NCBI GenBank assembly: GCA_016719165.1
Contig: JADKAJ010000004.1
Span: forward strand, 248,001-312,000
Source: Chitinophagaceae bacterium
GTDB taxonomy: Bacteria; Bacteroidota; Bacteroidia; Chitinophagales; Chitinophagaceae
Reading direction: 5' to 3'
DNA: 64,000 nucleotides
A model generated the notes under the pieces. That model ran no database searches. It saw nothing but the letters and a program-made list of their open reading frames with translations, and was not told where the DNA came from. How positions within the stretch are numbered: the stretch's first letter is position 1; each line of letters starts with the position of its first letter. Made by a program: the position numbers and the translations under genes. This document shows, piece after piece, positions 46,520 through 55,456 of this stretch.

Positions 46520-47895
46520 GAGGAGATTGTTTCCAGCATTACCACTTTATCCGGGAAACGGGCAGCATATCCATTCACAAGATTACGGATAAAATTATTC
46601 TCCCTGTAAGTAGTGAGATGATCTTTTACTAATTCAATATCACTTATGGGTACATCCGGAGGAATATAACCCATACCATAAAAATTTCCTTCCAGCACTA
46701 AAATACAGGACTGGTCCTCTCCATTTAATCCCTTATCAACGATGGCAAAGGAAGGTTGATAGCGAAGTGATGCACAGGCTTTTTCAATACGGCTATTATA
46801 TGAAGCAGGTGATTCCAATTGTTCACAGGCACCGGCGCAAGAACCTTCCTGGATGCCTTCACATTTGCCGGCGTCTTTTTGAAGGAAGCATAGCTTTGGA
46901 CAAAGCTTAAACTCTTTAATCAGTTTCCTGATGATGGCATGACCATCCACTAAATAATGAAAGGTATATACAGGGTTTAACCGTTTCCTGTTCTTGTCAA
47001 TGACCAGCCGCAGGTAGCCATTCTGGTCTTCATACAAATAGATGCCATATACATCTTCCCATCTCTTCTGTGAAGAATTGAATACAGGCCACCTTTTTTT
47101 TATTTCTGTTGATTCAAGTATACAGGCCATCAGTTCAGTGCCGCAGCGTTGATAGCTGATTGCATGAACATGTTGCAGGAAATTTTGTTTTTGCCGGCTT
47201 TGGGAATTATTGCTGAAATGACTGTTTACCCGGTAACGGATATTATTTGCTTTGCCAACATAGACAACTTTTCCTTTCTCATTATGAAAGTAATAAACAC
47301 CGGGTGTAAAAGGCAGCTGATCAAAATGTTCCTTTGGTACATTAGGCGGCAACACGGATTCTTTTGAATTACGCTGCAGGCTTATTTGAATATGCTGTTC
47401 TTTGTCATTTTGCAATAATAACTGAAAGATTTTTACGGTTGCGGCAGTATCGCCTCCGGCACGATGCCGGTCATAGATTGGTATCCCCAAAGACTGGCAA
47501 AGTTTACCTAAACTGTAAGACGGAAAGCCTGGGAAAATTTTTCTGCTCAATCGTACGGTACAAAGCTTTTTGGTGTTCAGTTCAAATCCTGATTCTCTTA
47601 AATGAGCTTTTATAAATGAGTAATCAAAGTTTACATTATGTGCAATGAATATCTTATCCTGAAGCAGGTTGTAAATTTTTTCTGCCACTTGTTCAAACCT
47701 TGGAGCACCGGCTACCATTTTATCATTGATGCCTGTCATAGCCTGGATATAGTATGGAATTGGCTGTCCGGGATTGATAAGAGACTCAAACTTTTCTACA
47801 ACGGTTGTACCATCAAATATATGAATAGAGATTTCGGTGATACCGTTGGCAGCGGCATAACTTCCGGTAGTTTCTATATCAACAATAGCATACAT
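46504..47895 (-). CDS. DnaQ-type 3'-5' exonuclease fused to a UvrC-like GIY-YIG nuclease
   Basis: 463-aa protein if started at the ATG at 47895 (MYAIVDIETTGSYAAANGIT); an upstream in-frame ATG at 47940 would add 15 residues before the DEDD motif, so the later one is preferred. Domain 1 (about 1-165) is a DEDDh exonuclease with DIETTG, HNVNFDYSFI and HRAGGDTAAT. Domain 2 has the GIY-YIG motif GVYYFHNEKGKVVYVGKANN (about 210-229). The C-terminal part has cysteines (CPKLCFLQKDAGKC) like Cho/UvrC proteins. Such fusions are known from other Bacteria and fit a role in repair of bulky lesions. No uvrAB here. Confidence 0.87.
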   Translation of the reverse strand: MYAIVDIETTGSYAAANGITEISIHIFDGTTVVEKFESLINPGQPIPYYIQAMTGINDKMVAGAPRFEQVAEKIYNLLQDKIFIAHNVNFDYSFIKAHLRESGFELNTKKLCTVRLSRKIFPGFPSYSLGKLCQSLGIPIYDRHRAGGDTAATVKIFQLLLQNDKEQHIQISLQRNSKESVLPPNVPKEHFDQLPFTPGVYYFHNEKGKVVYVGKANNIRYRVNSHFSNNSQSRQKQNFLQHVHAISYQRCGTELMACILESTEIKKRWPVFNSSQKRWEDVYGIYLYEDQNGYLRLVIDKNRKRLNPVYTFHYLVDGHAIIRKLIKEFKLCPKLCFLQKDAGKCEGIQEGSCAGACEQLESPASYNSRIEKACASLRYQPSFAIVDKGLNGEDQSCILVLEGNFYGMGYIPPDVPISDIELVKDHLTTYRENNFIRNLVNGYAARFPDKVVMLETISSQSFH

Positions 47896-48434
47896 GAAAT
47901 AAATACACAGGTTTAAATACGAAATTCGTGAAAATTTCACTATCAGTCACGGATGAAAAATTGATACTGTTCTGTAGCAGTATGAGCATATTGTCCCGGC
48001 ATGCCAGCACACAGGGAAAACGACAGGGGCTTAGCTGCTTCAGGGTAAATGACTATGAACTGTGTGAGTTTCCCTTATGAATCAAATTTTATAGGGAAAG
48101 ATTACATATGGCTGCGTGTAAACGACAACAGGGGATGACGGAAGATACACATGAAGACTGGGTAGTGAAAAGCCTGGAAATTGGCACAGTAGTATCAGGA
48201 GTTTCAAAAGGGGGCAATAGTTTTTTAGTACTAATTCCGGGAAATTCATACTTGAAAAGATAAGATCAATACCGTTTCATTAAAGGAGATTACCAAAATG
48301 ACTTCGCTGTTTGTAGTTGAGGGAAAGCTTATCCACCATAATGGTATTTCAGGCAAGAAATAAAAACTGTATTTTAGAACGTTAAATACATTACCGCACT
48401 GAACTATTTATTCTCAATACGAACTATATTCCTG
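47896..48434 (+). other. Intergenic region with two short ORFs, nothing recognised
   Basis: No known gene. A 51-codon ORF (48108-48263) and a 21-codon ORF (48298-48363) lie on the + strand; the second has an AAAGGAG 9 bp before its ATG. Neither resembles a family I know. They may be remnants of a decayed gene upstream of the sensor kinase. Confidence 0.4.
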
Positions 48435-51400
48435 TTGCTGCTCTGTTTTGCAGGAACAGCAGTATTAGCACAACTTCATTATAAAGGCCGGAACCTCACC
48501 ATAACGGATGGCCTCTCTGATAACCGGGTCACCTGTTTTTATAAGGATCGTTCCGGCTTTTTGTGGGTAGGAACCAAAAACGGGTTGAACAGGTATGACG
48601 GTCATTCTTTTAAAATATTCAGACCCGCTAAAGAAAATTCTATTTCTAATGAAGTGATCAATGATATTGCCGGTGACAGTGAAGGAAGAATATGGGTAGC
48701 TACTATGGGCGGATTAAATTGTTATGATCCGGCTGATAATTCATGGAATGTATTATTGCCGGGAGCCAGGAAAACAAAAAATGAAATTCCTAATTTACTA
48801 ATCTGGGATATATGGTTTGATAATAAAGGGCTATTATGGATCGCCTCTGATGTATTTGAATTTACCAGTTATGATACAAAGAATAAAAAATTTACCTACT
48901 ATGACTGGCCGGGTTTTGCCAGGGAAAAACTGCAATTTGCCAACGCAGGTAATTATAACTCCATTCAAAAGTTTGTTGCCAAAGGAGAGCAGGAGTTTTT
49001 ACTGGGTACAAGCAAAGGCCTCGTAAGCCTCCAAACTGAAACCGGGGAATTTACATTCCTGGGTGGGAAGTATTATGCAGATGTGTATGACATAAAATAT
49101 GATCCGGGTTCCCGCCGGGTATTTCTTTCTGTTCAGAATGGCCAGGTATTCAGTTATGATGAACAAACAAAGGATTATGTTGAATTGAAACAGGAGGTTG
49201 AAGCATATCCATCCATTGAATTTAAGAGCCTGTCTCAAACAGAAAGCTGGATGGCTTCTGAAAAAGGATTACTGAAAATTGATCCTGTTAAAAATAAAGC
49301 CATTCTTTCATCACCAACTCTTCCATTTCCGGGTGCTTTATTACCGGGAGGAGTGACTTCCATAATGACTGATGAAACAGGAATCCGTTGGATAGCTACT
49401 CCCAATGGTATTACCAGTATTGATTATTCTCATTTGTATTCCTATTTTTTACCCCTGGTCCTTTCCTCCGGAAAAGAAGGAATAAATTACTTGACCGGTG
49501 TATATTTTGATGCGGAAGAGGATAAATATTTTGTTTGTTCTGCTAACCCGGCCAGTGTTTTTATCATTAGTCGTAAAACCGGACAGATTGAACGAATAAC
49601 AAAGGACCAATCGGGAGCAGCTTTACCAGCTTGTTTTACTGTAAAGAAAGATGCAGGGAACAGGCTTTGGTTACTTACAGAACGGAATGTATATCTGTAC
49701 GACCGCAAGGGCGGATCTTTCAGTTTATTCCCGTTACCAAATAAGGGAGAGGTGGCAGGTTTCCGGGATGTAATTCAGGATGCAGAAGGTAATCTCTGGT
49801 TTGCCGGATTTCAGGCGGGTATCTATTATTATAATACCGCAGCTAAAAAATGCATTGATATACCTGATTCACTGGGTAAATATCTCAATAGGCTTGGTAC
49901 TTGTCTCTATTCGGATAGTATAAATAAAGAAGTATGGATTGGAACCATGGGAGCAAATCTTTATAAGTATGACCTGGTTGCAAAAAAAATGGTTTCCTAT
50001 TATGAGACAGAACAAACCAGGGACTATGCTTCACTAAATCTCATCAATGATATCACTGCCGATCAAAACGGCACCATCTGGTTAGCTACGCATACAGGCG
50101 GAGTGTTCAGGTATAACAGGGGGCAGTCTTATACGAAGGCCTTTACAAAATTTGATATGCGAACGGGGCTGGAGTCCAATAATTTTATATCCCTTGCGGC
50201 TGATCAGAAGAATAACCTGTGGTTATTATCCGGAAATGGTATCTCTGTGATGGATACCGCCGGAAGACCTCTTTCCAATTTTACCAATGAAAGGACCTTT
50301 ACTTTTTCTTCCTATGGTTCGGATGTCAATATCCCGCATGATATTTTTTATGATAAAGCCAGGAAGGAGTTAGTTCTTGCAGCTGCGGGAGGGGTCTTGT
50401 TTTATTATCCTTACCCGGAGCAAAACACTATTACGTTTCCGCTGATACTAACTGAAGTGGTTGTGGAAGGAGCACAGCAGAATTTAAAACCGTTACATAC
50501 CGGGTCAGCTTTAAGGATCCCTTCTGGTACCCGGTCACTGCAACTCCAGTTTGCAGGCCTGTACTTTGGAGGGTCAGATGAAATACTTTATGAGTATAGG
50601 TTAAAAGGGCATGATACCGGTTGGATTCGGACTGATAATAATTTCAGGATCTCTTACCAGAACCTGCCGGCCGGTACTTATACTTTCCAGGCAAGGGCTG
50701 TTGACAGGTTTGGCAGAATAGCCGGAGAACTAAAAGAGATACCAGTTTCCGTATCTCCTGCTTTCTGGCAAACAGGTTGGTTTTTGGTACTTTGTATCCT
50801 GGCAGTACTGGCGGCAGTAGTTGGAATCATTCATTCACTACAACAGAAACTGAAAGAAGAAGAACAGTTGAATAGTTTTGCCACTTCTTTATATGGGCAG
50901 TCCACAGTGGATGATATATTTTGGGATATGGCCAATAATTGTATCAGGATATTTGGTTTCGAGGATTGTGTCATTTACCAGAGGGATGAGTACCGGGAAG
51001 TAATGATACAAAGAGCTGCAGCGGGTCCCAAGAACCCTTATCAAGGCAGGGATATTGTCAACCTGCTTGAGATCCCAATCGGAGATGGGATCGTTGGTAC
51101 CGTAGCGAAAACCAGTATACCAGAACTTATAAGAAATACAAAGAGGGATACCCGGTATATTGTGGATGATGAGAGGAGGCTGTCAGAAATTACTGTACCG
51201 GTGATGATTGACGGAAAAGTGTATGCCATTATCGATTCTGAACACCATCGGAAAAATTATTTTAAAAAGTATCACCTGCGGATGCTGCTAAAAATTGCAG
51301 CTATCAGTGCAGAGCGGATATCCAAATACCTGACAGAAGAAAGATTACGTACAAAGATTGCACGGGACCTGCATGATGAAATGGGATCTACACTCACCAG

Positions 51401-51941
51401 TATAAATATCCTGAGCAAGGTAGGAATGGAATCCGGGCAGGTGAGTGAAGAACTTCGATCCTACCTGCAGAAAATAAAAGATAACTCCGGTAAGATGATG
51501 GAAAGTATGAGCGATATTGTCTGGGCCATCAACCCGGCAAATGACAGCCTCGAGAAAGTACTGATCCGCATGAAAGAATTTGCAGCAGAAATGCTGGAGC
51601 CTGCCCGGATCAATTATTACTTTGACACGGAAGGATCTTTGGACCAATCCCTGCTGAACCTGGAGCAGCGGAAAGACCTGTATATGATCTTTAAGGAAGC
51701 GATCAATAATGCAGTTAAATACAGTGCGGCCACAGAGATAAACATAACACTGCAGCAGCATGATCAACGATTGCGATTAACTGTTACAGATAATGGAAAG
51801 GGATTTGATACGGCATCCGCTTATGCAGGTAATGGATTGAAGAATATGCAAAGCCGGGCCGCAGCAATGCAGGCAGAACTGAGGATCACTTCTATTTTAG
51901 GCGCAGGTACAACTGTGTTACTTGAAAAACAGGTCACATGA
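48435..51941 (+). CDS. Two-component sensor histidine kinase with Reg_prop propeller, Y_Y_Y and GAF domains
   Basis: Large sensor (1168 aa from TTG 48435). Order: signal peptide, a beta-propeller of Reg_prop repeats (for example LWVGTKNGLNRYDGHSF and RIWVATMGGLNCYDPA), a Y_Y_Y domain with YEYRLKGHDTGWIRTDNNF and LPAGTYTFQARAVD, one TM helix (GWFLVLCILAVLAAVVGII), a GAF-like segment with IPIGDGIVGTVAKTS and ITVPVMIDGKVYAIID, a HisKA_3 domain with DLHDEMGST (phospho-His980) and an HATPase with NNAVKY and DNGKGFD. No ATG fits: the signal peptide would include SIRTIFLL, encoded upstream of TTG 48435, so an ATT (48390) or CTG (48399) start is likely. It precedes a NarL-type regulator by 69 bp, its probable partner. 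Confidence 0.9.
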   Translation: MLLCFAGTAVLAQLHYKGRNLTITDGLSDNRVTCFYKDRSGFLWVGTKNGLNRYDGHSFKIFRPAKENSISNEVINDIAGDSEGRIWVATMGGLNCYDPADNSWNVLLPGARKTKNEIPNLLIWDIWFDNKGLLWIASDVFEFTSYDTKNKKFTYYDWPGFAREKLQFANAGNYNSIQKFVAKGEQEFLLGTSKGLVSLQTETGEFTFLGGKYYADVYDIKYDPGSRRVFLSVQNGQVFSYDEQTKDYVELKQEVEAYPSIEFKSLSQTESWMASEKGLLKIDPVKNKAILSSPTLPFPGALLPGGVTSIMTDETGIRWIATPNGITSIDYSHLYSYFLPLVLSSGKEGINYLTGVYFDAEEDKYFVCSANPASVFIISRKTGQIERITKDQSGAALPACFTVKKDAGNRLWLLTERNVYLYDRKGGSFSLFPLPNKGEVAGFRDVIQDAEGNLWFAGFQAGIYYYNTAAKKCIDIPDSLGKYLNRLGTCLYSDSINKEVWIGTMGANLYKYDLVAKKMVSYYETEQTRDYASLNLINDITADQNGTIWLATHTGGVFRYNRGQSYTKAFTKFDMRTGLESNNFISLAADQKNNLWLLSGNGISVMDTAGRPLSNFTNERTFTFSSYGSDVNIPHDIFYDKARKELVLAAAGGVLFYYPYPEQNTITFPLILTEVVVEGAQQNLKPLHTGSALRIPSGTRSLQLQFAGLYFGGSDEILYEYRLKGHDTGWIRTDNNFRISYQNLPAGTYTFQARAVDRFGRIAGELKEIPVSVSPAFWQTGWFLVLCILAVLAAVVGIIHSLQQKLKEEEQLNSFATSLYGQSTVDDIFWDMANNCIRIFGFEDCVIYQRDEYREVMIQRAAAGPKNPYQGRDIVNLLEIPIGDGIVGTVAKTSIPELIRNTKRDTRYIVDDERRLSEITVPVMIDGKVYAIIDSEHHRKNYFKKYHLRMLLKIAAISAERISKYLTEERLRTKIARDLHDEMGSTLTSINILSKVGMESGQVSEELRSYLQKIKDNSGKMMESMSDIVWAINPANDSLEKVLIRMKEFAAEMLEPARINYYFDTEGSLDQSLLNLEQRKDLYMIFKEAINNAVKYSAATEINITLQQHDQRLRLTVTDNGKGFDTASAYAGNGLKNMQSRAAAMQAELRITSILGAGTTVLLEKQVT

Positions 51942-52010
51942 TTAGGGTATATAATAAATGAAAAATCTGCATTATGTTGCAGGATTACTGCACATTCAAA
52001 CCTGGGATAT

Positions 52011-52646
52011 ATGCCAGTCAACATCATCATATTTGAAGACAACAGCAATCTCCGGGAAAGCCTGGTTAACCTGCTGGCATTGACTGGTGATTATAATGTG
52101 GTGGCCAGTTTCCCGGATTGTACCACTGTTATACAACAGGTAAAAGAATGGAAACCCGAAGTGATATTGATGGATATTGATATGCCGGGGATCAATGGGA
52201 TTGAAGCGGTAAAAAAAATCCGGACGATCGATCCTGCTGTTCAGATCATCATGCTCACCGTATTTGATGATAACACCCATGTATTTGAAGCCATGTATGC
52301 AGGTGCCAATGGCTACCTGCTCAAGAAATATGTTTCAGACAAGCTGATTCACTCTATACGGGAAGTGCTGGATGGGGGTGCCCCGATGAGCCCTTCCATT
52401 GCCCGGATGGTGATCTCCAATATGCAAAAAGGGATTCCCATTGCAGATAATGATTACCAGCTTACCAATAGGGAGAAAGAAATATTGCAATTGCTCTCCA
52501 AGGGTAATAGTTTTAAAATGATCGCTGCTGATCTGTGCATCAGCCTGGATACTGTCCGCACTCATATCAAACGCATTTACGACAAACTGCATGTACGGTC
52601 ACAAATAGAAGCCGTAAGTAAAGCGATCAGTGAAAAGCTGGTATAA
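52011..52646 (+). CDS. NarL/FixJ-type response regulator with LuxR HTH
   Basis: 211-aa regulator. Receiver domain (1-120) has FEDN (8-11), the phosphoacceptor Asp55 in ILMDIDMPG, and LLKKYVSDKL with the conserved Lys. The LuxR HTH is at about 145-208: YQLTNREKEILQLLSKGNSF and SLDTVRTHIKRIYDKLHV. Partner of the upstream HisKA_3 kinase. Downstream stand four secreted-protein units that share a 20-bp element; this regulator is the nearest candidate to act on it. Part of the gene is duplicated at about 54810-55332. Confidence 0.95.
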   Translation: MPVNIIIFEDNSNLRESLVNLLALTGDYNVVASFPDCTTVIQQVKEWKPEVILMDIDMPGINGIEAVKKIRTIDPAVQIIMLTVFDDNTHVFEAMYAGANGYLLKKYVSDKLIHSIREVLDGGAPMSPSIARMVISNMQKGIPIADNDYQLTNREKEILQLLSKGNSFKMIAADLCISLDTVRTHIKRIYDKLHVRSQIEAVSKAISEKLV

Positions 52647-52693
52647 ATTCTCCGTTACTTAGTTATTCTGTTGTCATTTAATTGTTGGCTGGT

Positions 52694-52713
52694 ATCACAT
52701 CATTGCGGTATTG
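52694..52713 (+). promoter_or_regulatory. Shared upstream element, copy A
   Basis: Sequence ATCACATCATTGCGGTATTG, 50 bp before the ATG of the fibre-like gene at 52764. Three more copies stand at similar distance from secreted-protein genes (55379, 57106, 58301). The 3' end TATTG could overlap a -33 box. Confidence 0.6.
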
Positions 52714-52763
52714 TGCAGCTAAATTTCTGTCCCCAACTTTATACTGAAAACAAAACTGTTTTT

Positions 52764-53849
52764 ATGAAAAAGATTTCTTTGTTGTTCTTGTTTGTATTGC
52801 CTGGTGCCCTTTTTTTTGATGTAACGGCGCAGAATGTTGGTATCGGTAATACAACACCAGGTGACAGGCTACATGTAACAGGGGGGAAGCTCCGCCTGGA
52901 AGATACCAACTATCCCTGGTTATCATTTGTAAATAACAATACGTTGCAGGGGTTTATTGGGGCAGAGGGTGTGAATATGCGGGTAGGTACCTGGCCGGCA
53001 ACAAATCCAACGGGTAAAATTTTCCTTCGGACCAATTCACTTGACAGGGTTACTATTGATGAAGCTGGTGATGTAGGCGTTGGAGTGACAGCCCCGCTAA
53101 GCCGGTTGCATATAAAAGGCGGAATGAGGCTGGAATCAACCAATAACACTACCGGTGCAATATTTAATTTATACGGCGGAACTGATAACCTTAGTTATAT
53201 TCAATTTTATAAAAACCTCACAACCCCCACAACGATGGGATATATCGGTTTTAGCGGAAGCGGAGATTATTCTATTTGGTCCAGGGGTAGTTATGCAGTC
53301 CTTAACAGCGACGGCCTTGGCATCAATAATTCTGCGCCATTAACAAGGCTTCATATTTCCAGCGGGCAGGATGCCGGGATGAGTAATACATCTAACGGGT
53401 ATATTATGCTTGGTTCAGGCACAAGCTCTAATATTATTCTTGATAACAACGAGATCATGGCCCGTAACAACGGTGTAATAGCCCCACTTACCTTGCAGAA
53501 TGACGGGGGATCAGTCCGTATCGGGAATGTGGCAGCACCGGCAGGGTACCTTTTTGCTGTGAATGGAAAAATGATAAGCGAAGAATTGAAAGTGCAGTTA
53601 TCCGGCAACTGGCCCGATTATGTCTTTAAAAAGGATTACCAGTTAAAGAGTTTCGATGAGTTAAGAAAATTCATCGCAGAGAATAATCATTTGCCCAATA
53701 TCCCCCCGGCAGCGGAGGTAGAAAAGAATGGACTGGAAGTGGGGGATATGCAAAAAAAGATGATGGAAAAAATAGAGGAACTGACATTGTATGTATTACA
53801 ATTGGAAGAGCAACTGAAGGAAATTAAAAAGAAAATATCTGACCAATAA
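52764..53849 (+). CDS. Secreted fibre-like protein with C-terminal coiled coil
   Basis: 361-aa protein. Start chosen at ATG 52764 (MKKISLLFLFVLPGALFFDV, a signal peptide); an in-frame ATG at 52671 has no leader character and crosses the shared upstream element. After cleavage comes AQNVGIGNTTPGDRLHVTGG, the usual start of Bacteroidota trimeric fibre-like proteins, then beta-repeats (SRLHIKGGMRLES, TRLHISSGQDAGM). The end reads NWPDYVFKKDYQLKSFDELR, then NNHLPNIPPAAEVEKNG and a coiled coil. The same C-terminal block occurs in the gene at 58383. Function unknown; such proteins are found at the cell surface or as fibres. An M23 peptidase gene follows 9 bp later. Confidence 0.8.
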   Translation: MKKISLLFLFVLPGALFFDVTAQNVGIGNTTPGDRLHVTGGKLRLEDTNYPWLSFVNNNTLQGFIGAEGVNMRVGTWPATNPTGKIFLRTNSLDRVTIDEAGDVGVGVTAPLSRLHIKGGMRLESTNNTTGAIFNLYGGTDNLSYIQFYKNLTTPTTMGYIGFSGSGDYSIWSRGSYAVLNSDGLGINNSAPLTRLHISSGQDAGMSNTSNGYIMLGSGTSSNIILDNNEIMARNNGVIAPLTLQNDGGSVRIGNVAAPAGYLFAVNGKMISEELKVQLSGNWPDYVFKKDYQLKSFDELRKFIAENNHLPNIPPAAEVEKNGLEVGDMQKKMMEKIEELTLYVLQLEEQLKEIKKKISDQ

Positions 53850-53858
53850 AATATTTTT

Positions 53859-54743
53859 ATGCTGCGGATAAATTCTTTCCTGGCTGTTTTGTCTTTTTCT
53901 GCTTTACAACTTGCGGGCCAGCCACAATTTGAGTTGTCACGAAATGTATACAGGGTCCCTTATTCTAACGGGATAACCGTTACTGTTAATAATGACCATT
54001 ACACACATGATCCGTTGGGAAGGTATGACTTGAAGGGCTCTGGATTTGGTGGAAGTTGTGGCGTCGCCTACCCAATCGTTGCTGCGGCCGAAGGCATCAT
54101 CAGGCGTATCGTTGATAATAACAATGTACATGGGCCAGACTGTAGTTCTAATTGTACGCAGTATAATAATTATGTCTGGATAGAACATGCAAATGGAGAG
54201 TGGACAAAATATTCCCATATGAAATACCAAAGTACTACCATTGATGCTGGGTTATCGGTGGGAGACCAGGTTTGTGCCGGTACTTTTTTGGGCTATGAAT
54301 GTGATATTGGCCAAGCCACTGGCCCCCATCTTCATTTTGAGGTCAGGCATCCCAATGATACGGCAAATGTGCAGATATCTACTTCCGGTGGATTTATGTC
54401 AGACGCAGATCACAGGATCCCTGTCATCAATACAATATCAAAACATTACCTTTCTGATGGTGATAGCTGGACAGCCTCAGGTTCTACGGCTTGTACATCA
54501 ACAGACATTGCTTTGATCCTTGCAACAACAATAAGTAATAACGGTATACGGGCATATATGGCATCCGGAACCATTACAACGTTTGCAGGCATAGGGTTCA
54601 CGTTTCAAAATGGTTCAAATGGATTATTCCAGGCAGGCGGTAGCGTTACTTTATCTCCCGGATTTACGGCATCTGCAGGTTCTTATTTTGAAGCAAAGAT
54701 TGGTAGTTGCGCCACAACTAATATGGTAGGAGCATGTAATTAA
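53859..54743 (+). CDS. M23 (LytM) family peptidase with C-terminal 3-coathanger stack domain
   Basis: 294-aa exported protein. Signal peptide at 1-20. LytM domain: HDPLGRYD with His50 and Asp57 as zinc ligands, YSHM with His120, and HLHFEV with His157 and His159. All zinc and catalytic positions are kept, so it should cut peptidoglycan crosslinks or another glycine-rich peptide. The C-terminal part (AGGSVTLSPGFTASAGSYFE) is a 3-coathanger stack domain, also seen at the end of the BNR-repeat protein at 59522. Nine bases separate it from the fibre-like gene, so one operon. Confidence 0.87.
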   Translation: MLRINSFLAVLSFSALQLAGQPQFELSRNVYRVPYSNGITVTVNNDHYTHDPLGRYDLKGSGFGGSCGVAYPIVAAAEGIIRRIVDNNNVHGPDCSSNCTQYNNYVWIEHANGEWTKYSHMKYQSTTIDAGLSVGDQVCAGTFLGYECDIGQATGPHLHFEVRHPNDTANVQISTSGGFMSDADHRIPVINTISKHYLSDGDSWTASGSTACTSTDIALILATTISNNGIRAYMASGTITTFAGIGFTFQNGSNGLFQAGGSVTLSPGFTASAGSYFEAKIGSCATTNMVGACN

Positions 54744-54809
54744 TTGGACAACGCTAATTATTGAATATGATATGGATGAAATTAATTCAGCTTATATGTT
54801 CTTTGTGTT

Positions 54810-55332
54810 AATTGATTATGATTGCAAATGTCAGCAAGGAAAAGAATGGAAACCGAGGTGATATTGATATGCCGGGTATCAAAGCATTGAAGCTGTGAAA
54901 AAGATAGGACGACTGATGCTATTGTTCAGATTGTAATTCACACGGTTTTTGATGACAACACCCATGTATTTGAAGCCATGTATGCAGGTGCCAATGGCTA
55001 CCTGCTCAAGAAATATGTTTCAGACAAGCTGATTCAATCTATACGGGAGGTGCTGGACGGGGGGTGCCCCGATGAACCCTTCCATTGCCCGGATGGTGAT
55101 CTCCAATATGCAAAAAGGGATTCCCATTGCAGATAATGATTACCAGCTTACCAACCGGGAGAAAGAAATATTGCAATTGCTCTCCAGGGGTAATAGTTTT
55201 AAAATGATCGCTGTTGATCTGTGCATCAGCCTGGATACTGTACGTACGCATATCAAACGCATTTACGATAAGCTGCATGTACGGTCGCAAATAGAAGCCG
55301 TAAGTAAAGCGATCAGTGAAAAGCTGGTATAG
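54810..55332 (+). pseudogene. Partial, decayed duplicate of the NarL-type regulator gene
   Basis: Matches 52140-52646 of the regulator gene: GAAAAGAATGGAAACC near 54839, then the receiver end and the whole HTH. There are small deletions (one removes part of the phosphoacceptor segment), a frameshift around 54900-54960 and another at 55060-55072 (one extra G in GGGGGG). Only the HTH part (55072-55332, 86 codons) stays open. Over the last 370 bp the two copies are nearly identical, and the match continues past the stop to about 55398, including the shared upstream element. The duplication is therefore recent. Confidence 0.9.
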
Positions 55333-55378
55333 ATTTTCCGTTACTTAGTTATTCTGTTGTTATTTAATTGTGGCTTGT

Positions 55379-55398
55379 ATCACATCATCAGGGTATTG
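55379..55398 (+). promoter_or_regulatory. Shared upstream element, copy B
   Basis: ATCACATCATCAGGGTATTG, 58 bp before the ATG of the YadA/S74 gene at 55457. It lies within the segment duplicated from 52647-52713. Confidence 0.55.
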
Positions 55399-55456
55399 TT
55401 TAGGGTGTAAACTGATTGCATCTTTAGAAAATTAAATTTTCTTTAAAAATTTCCTG

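Noticed and set aside
55072..55332. A stand-alone LuxR-type HTH protein of 86 aa
   Set aside because: It is the open tail of a decayed duplicate of the 52011 regulator gene; the receiver part upstream is broken.
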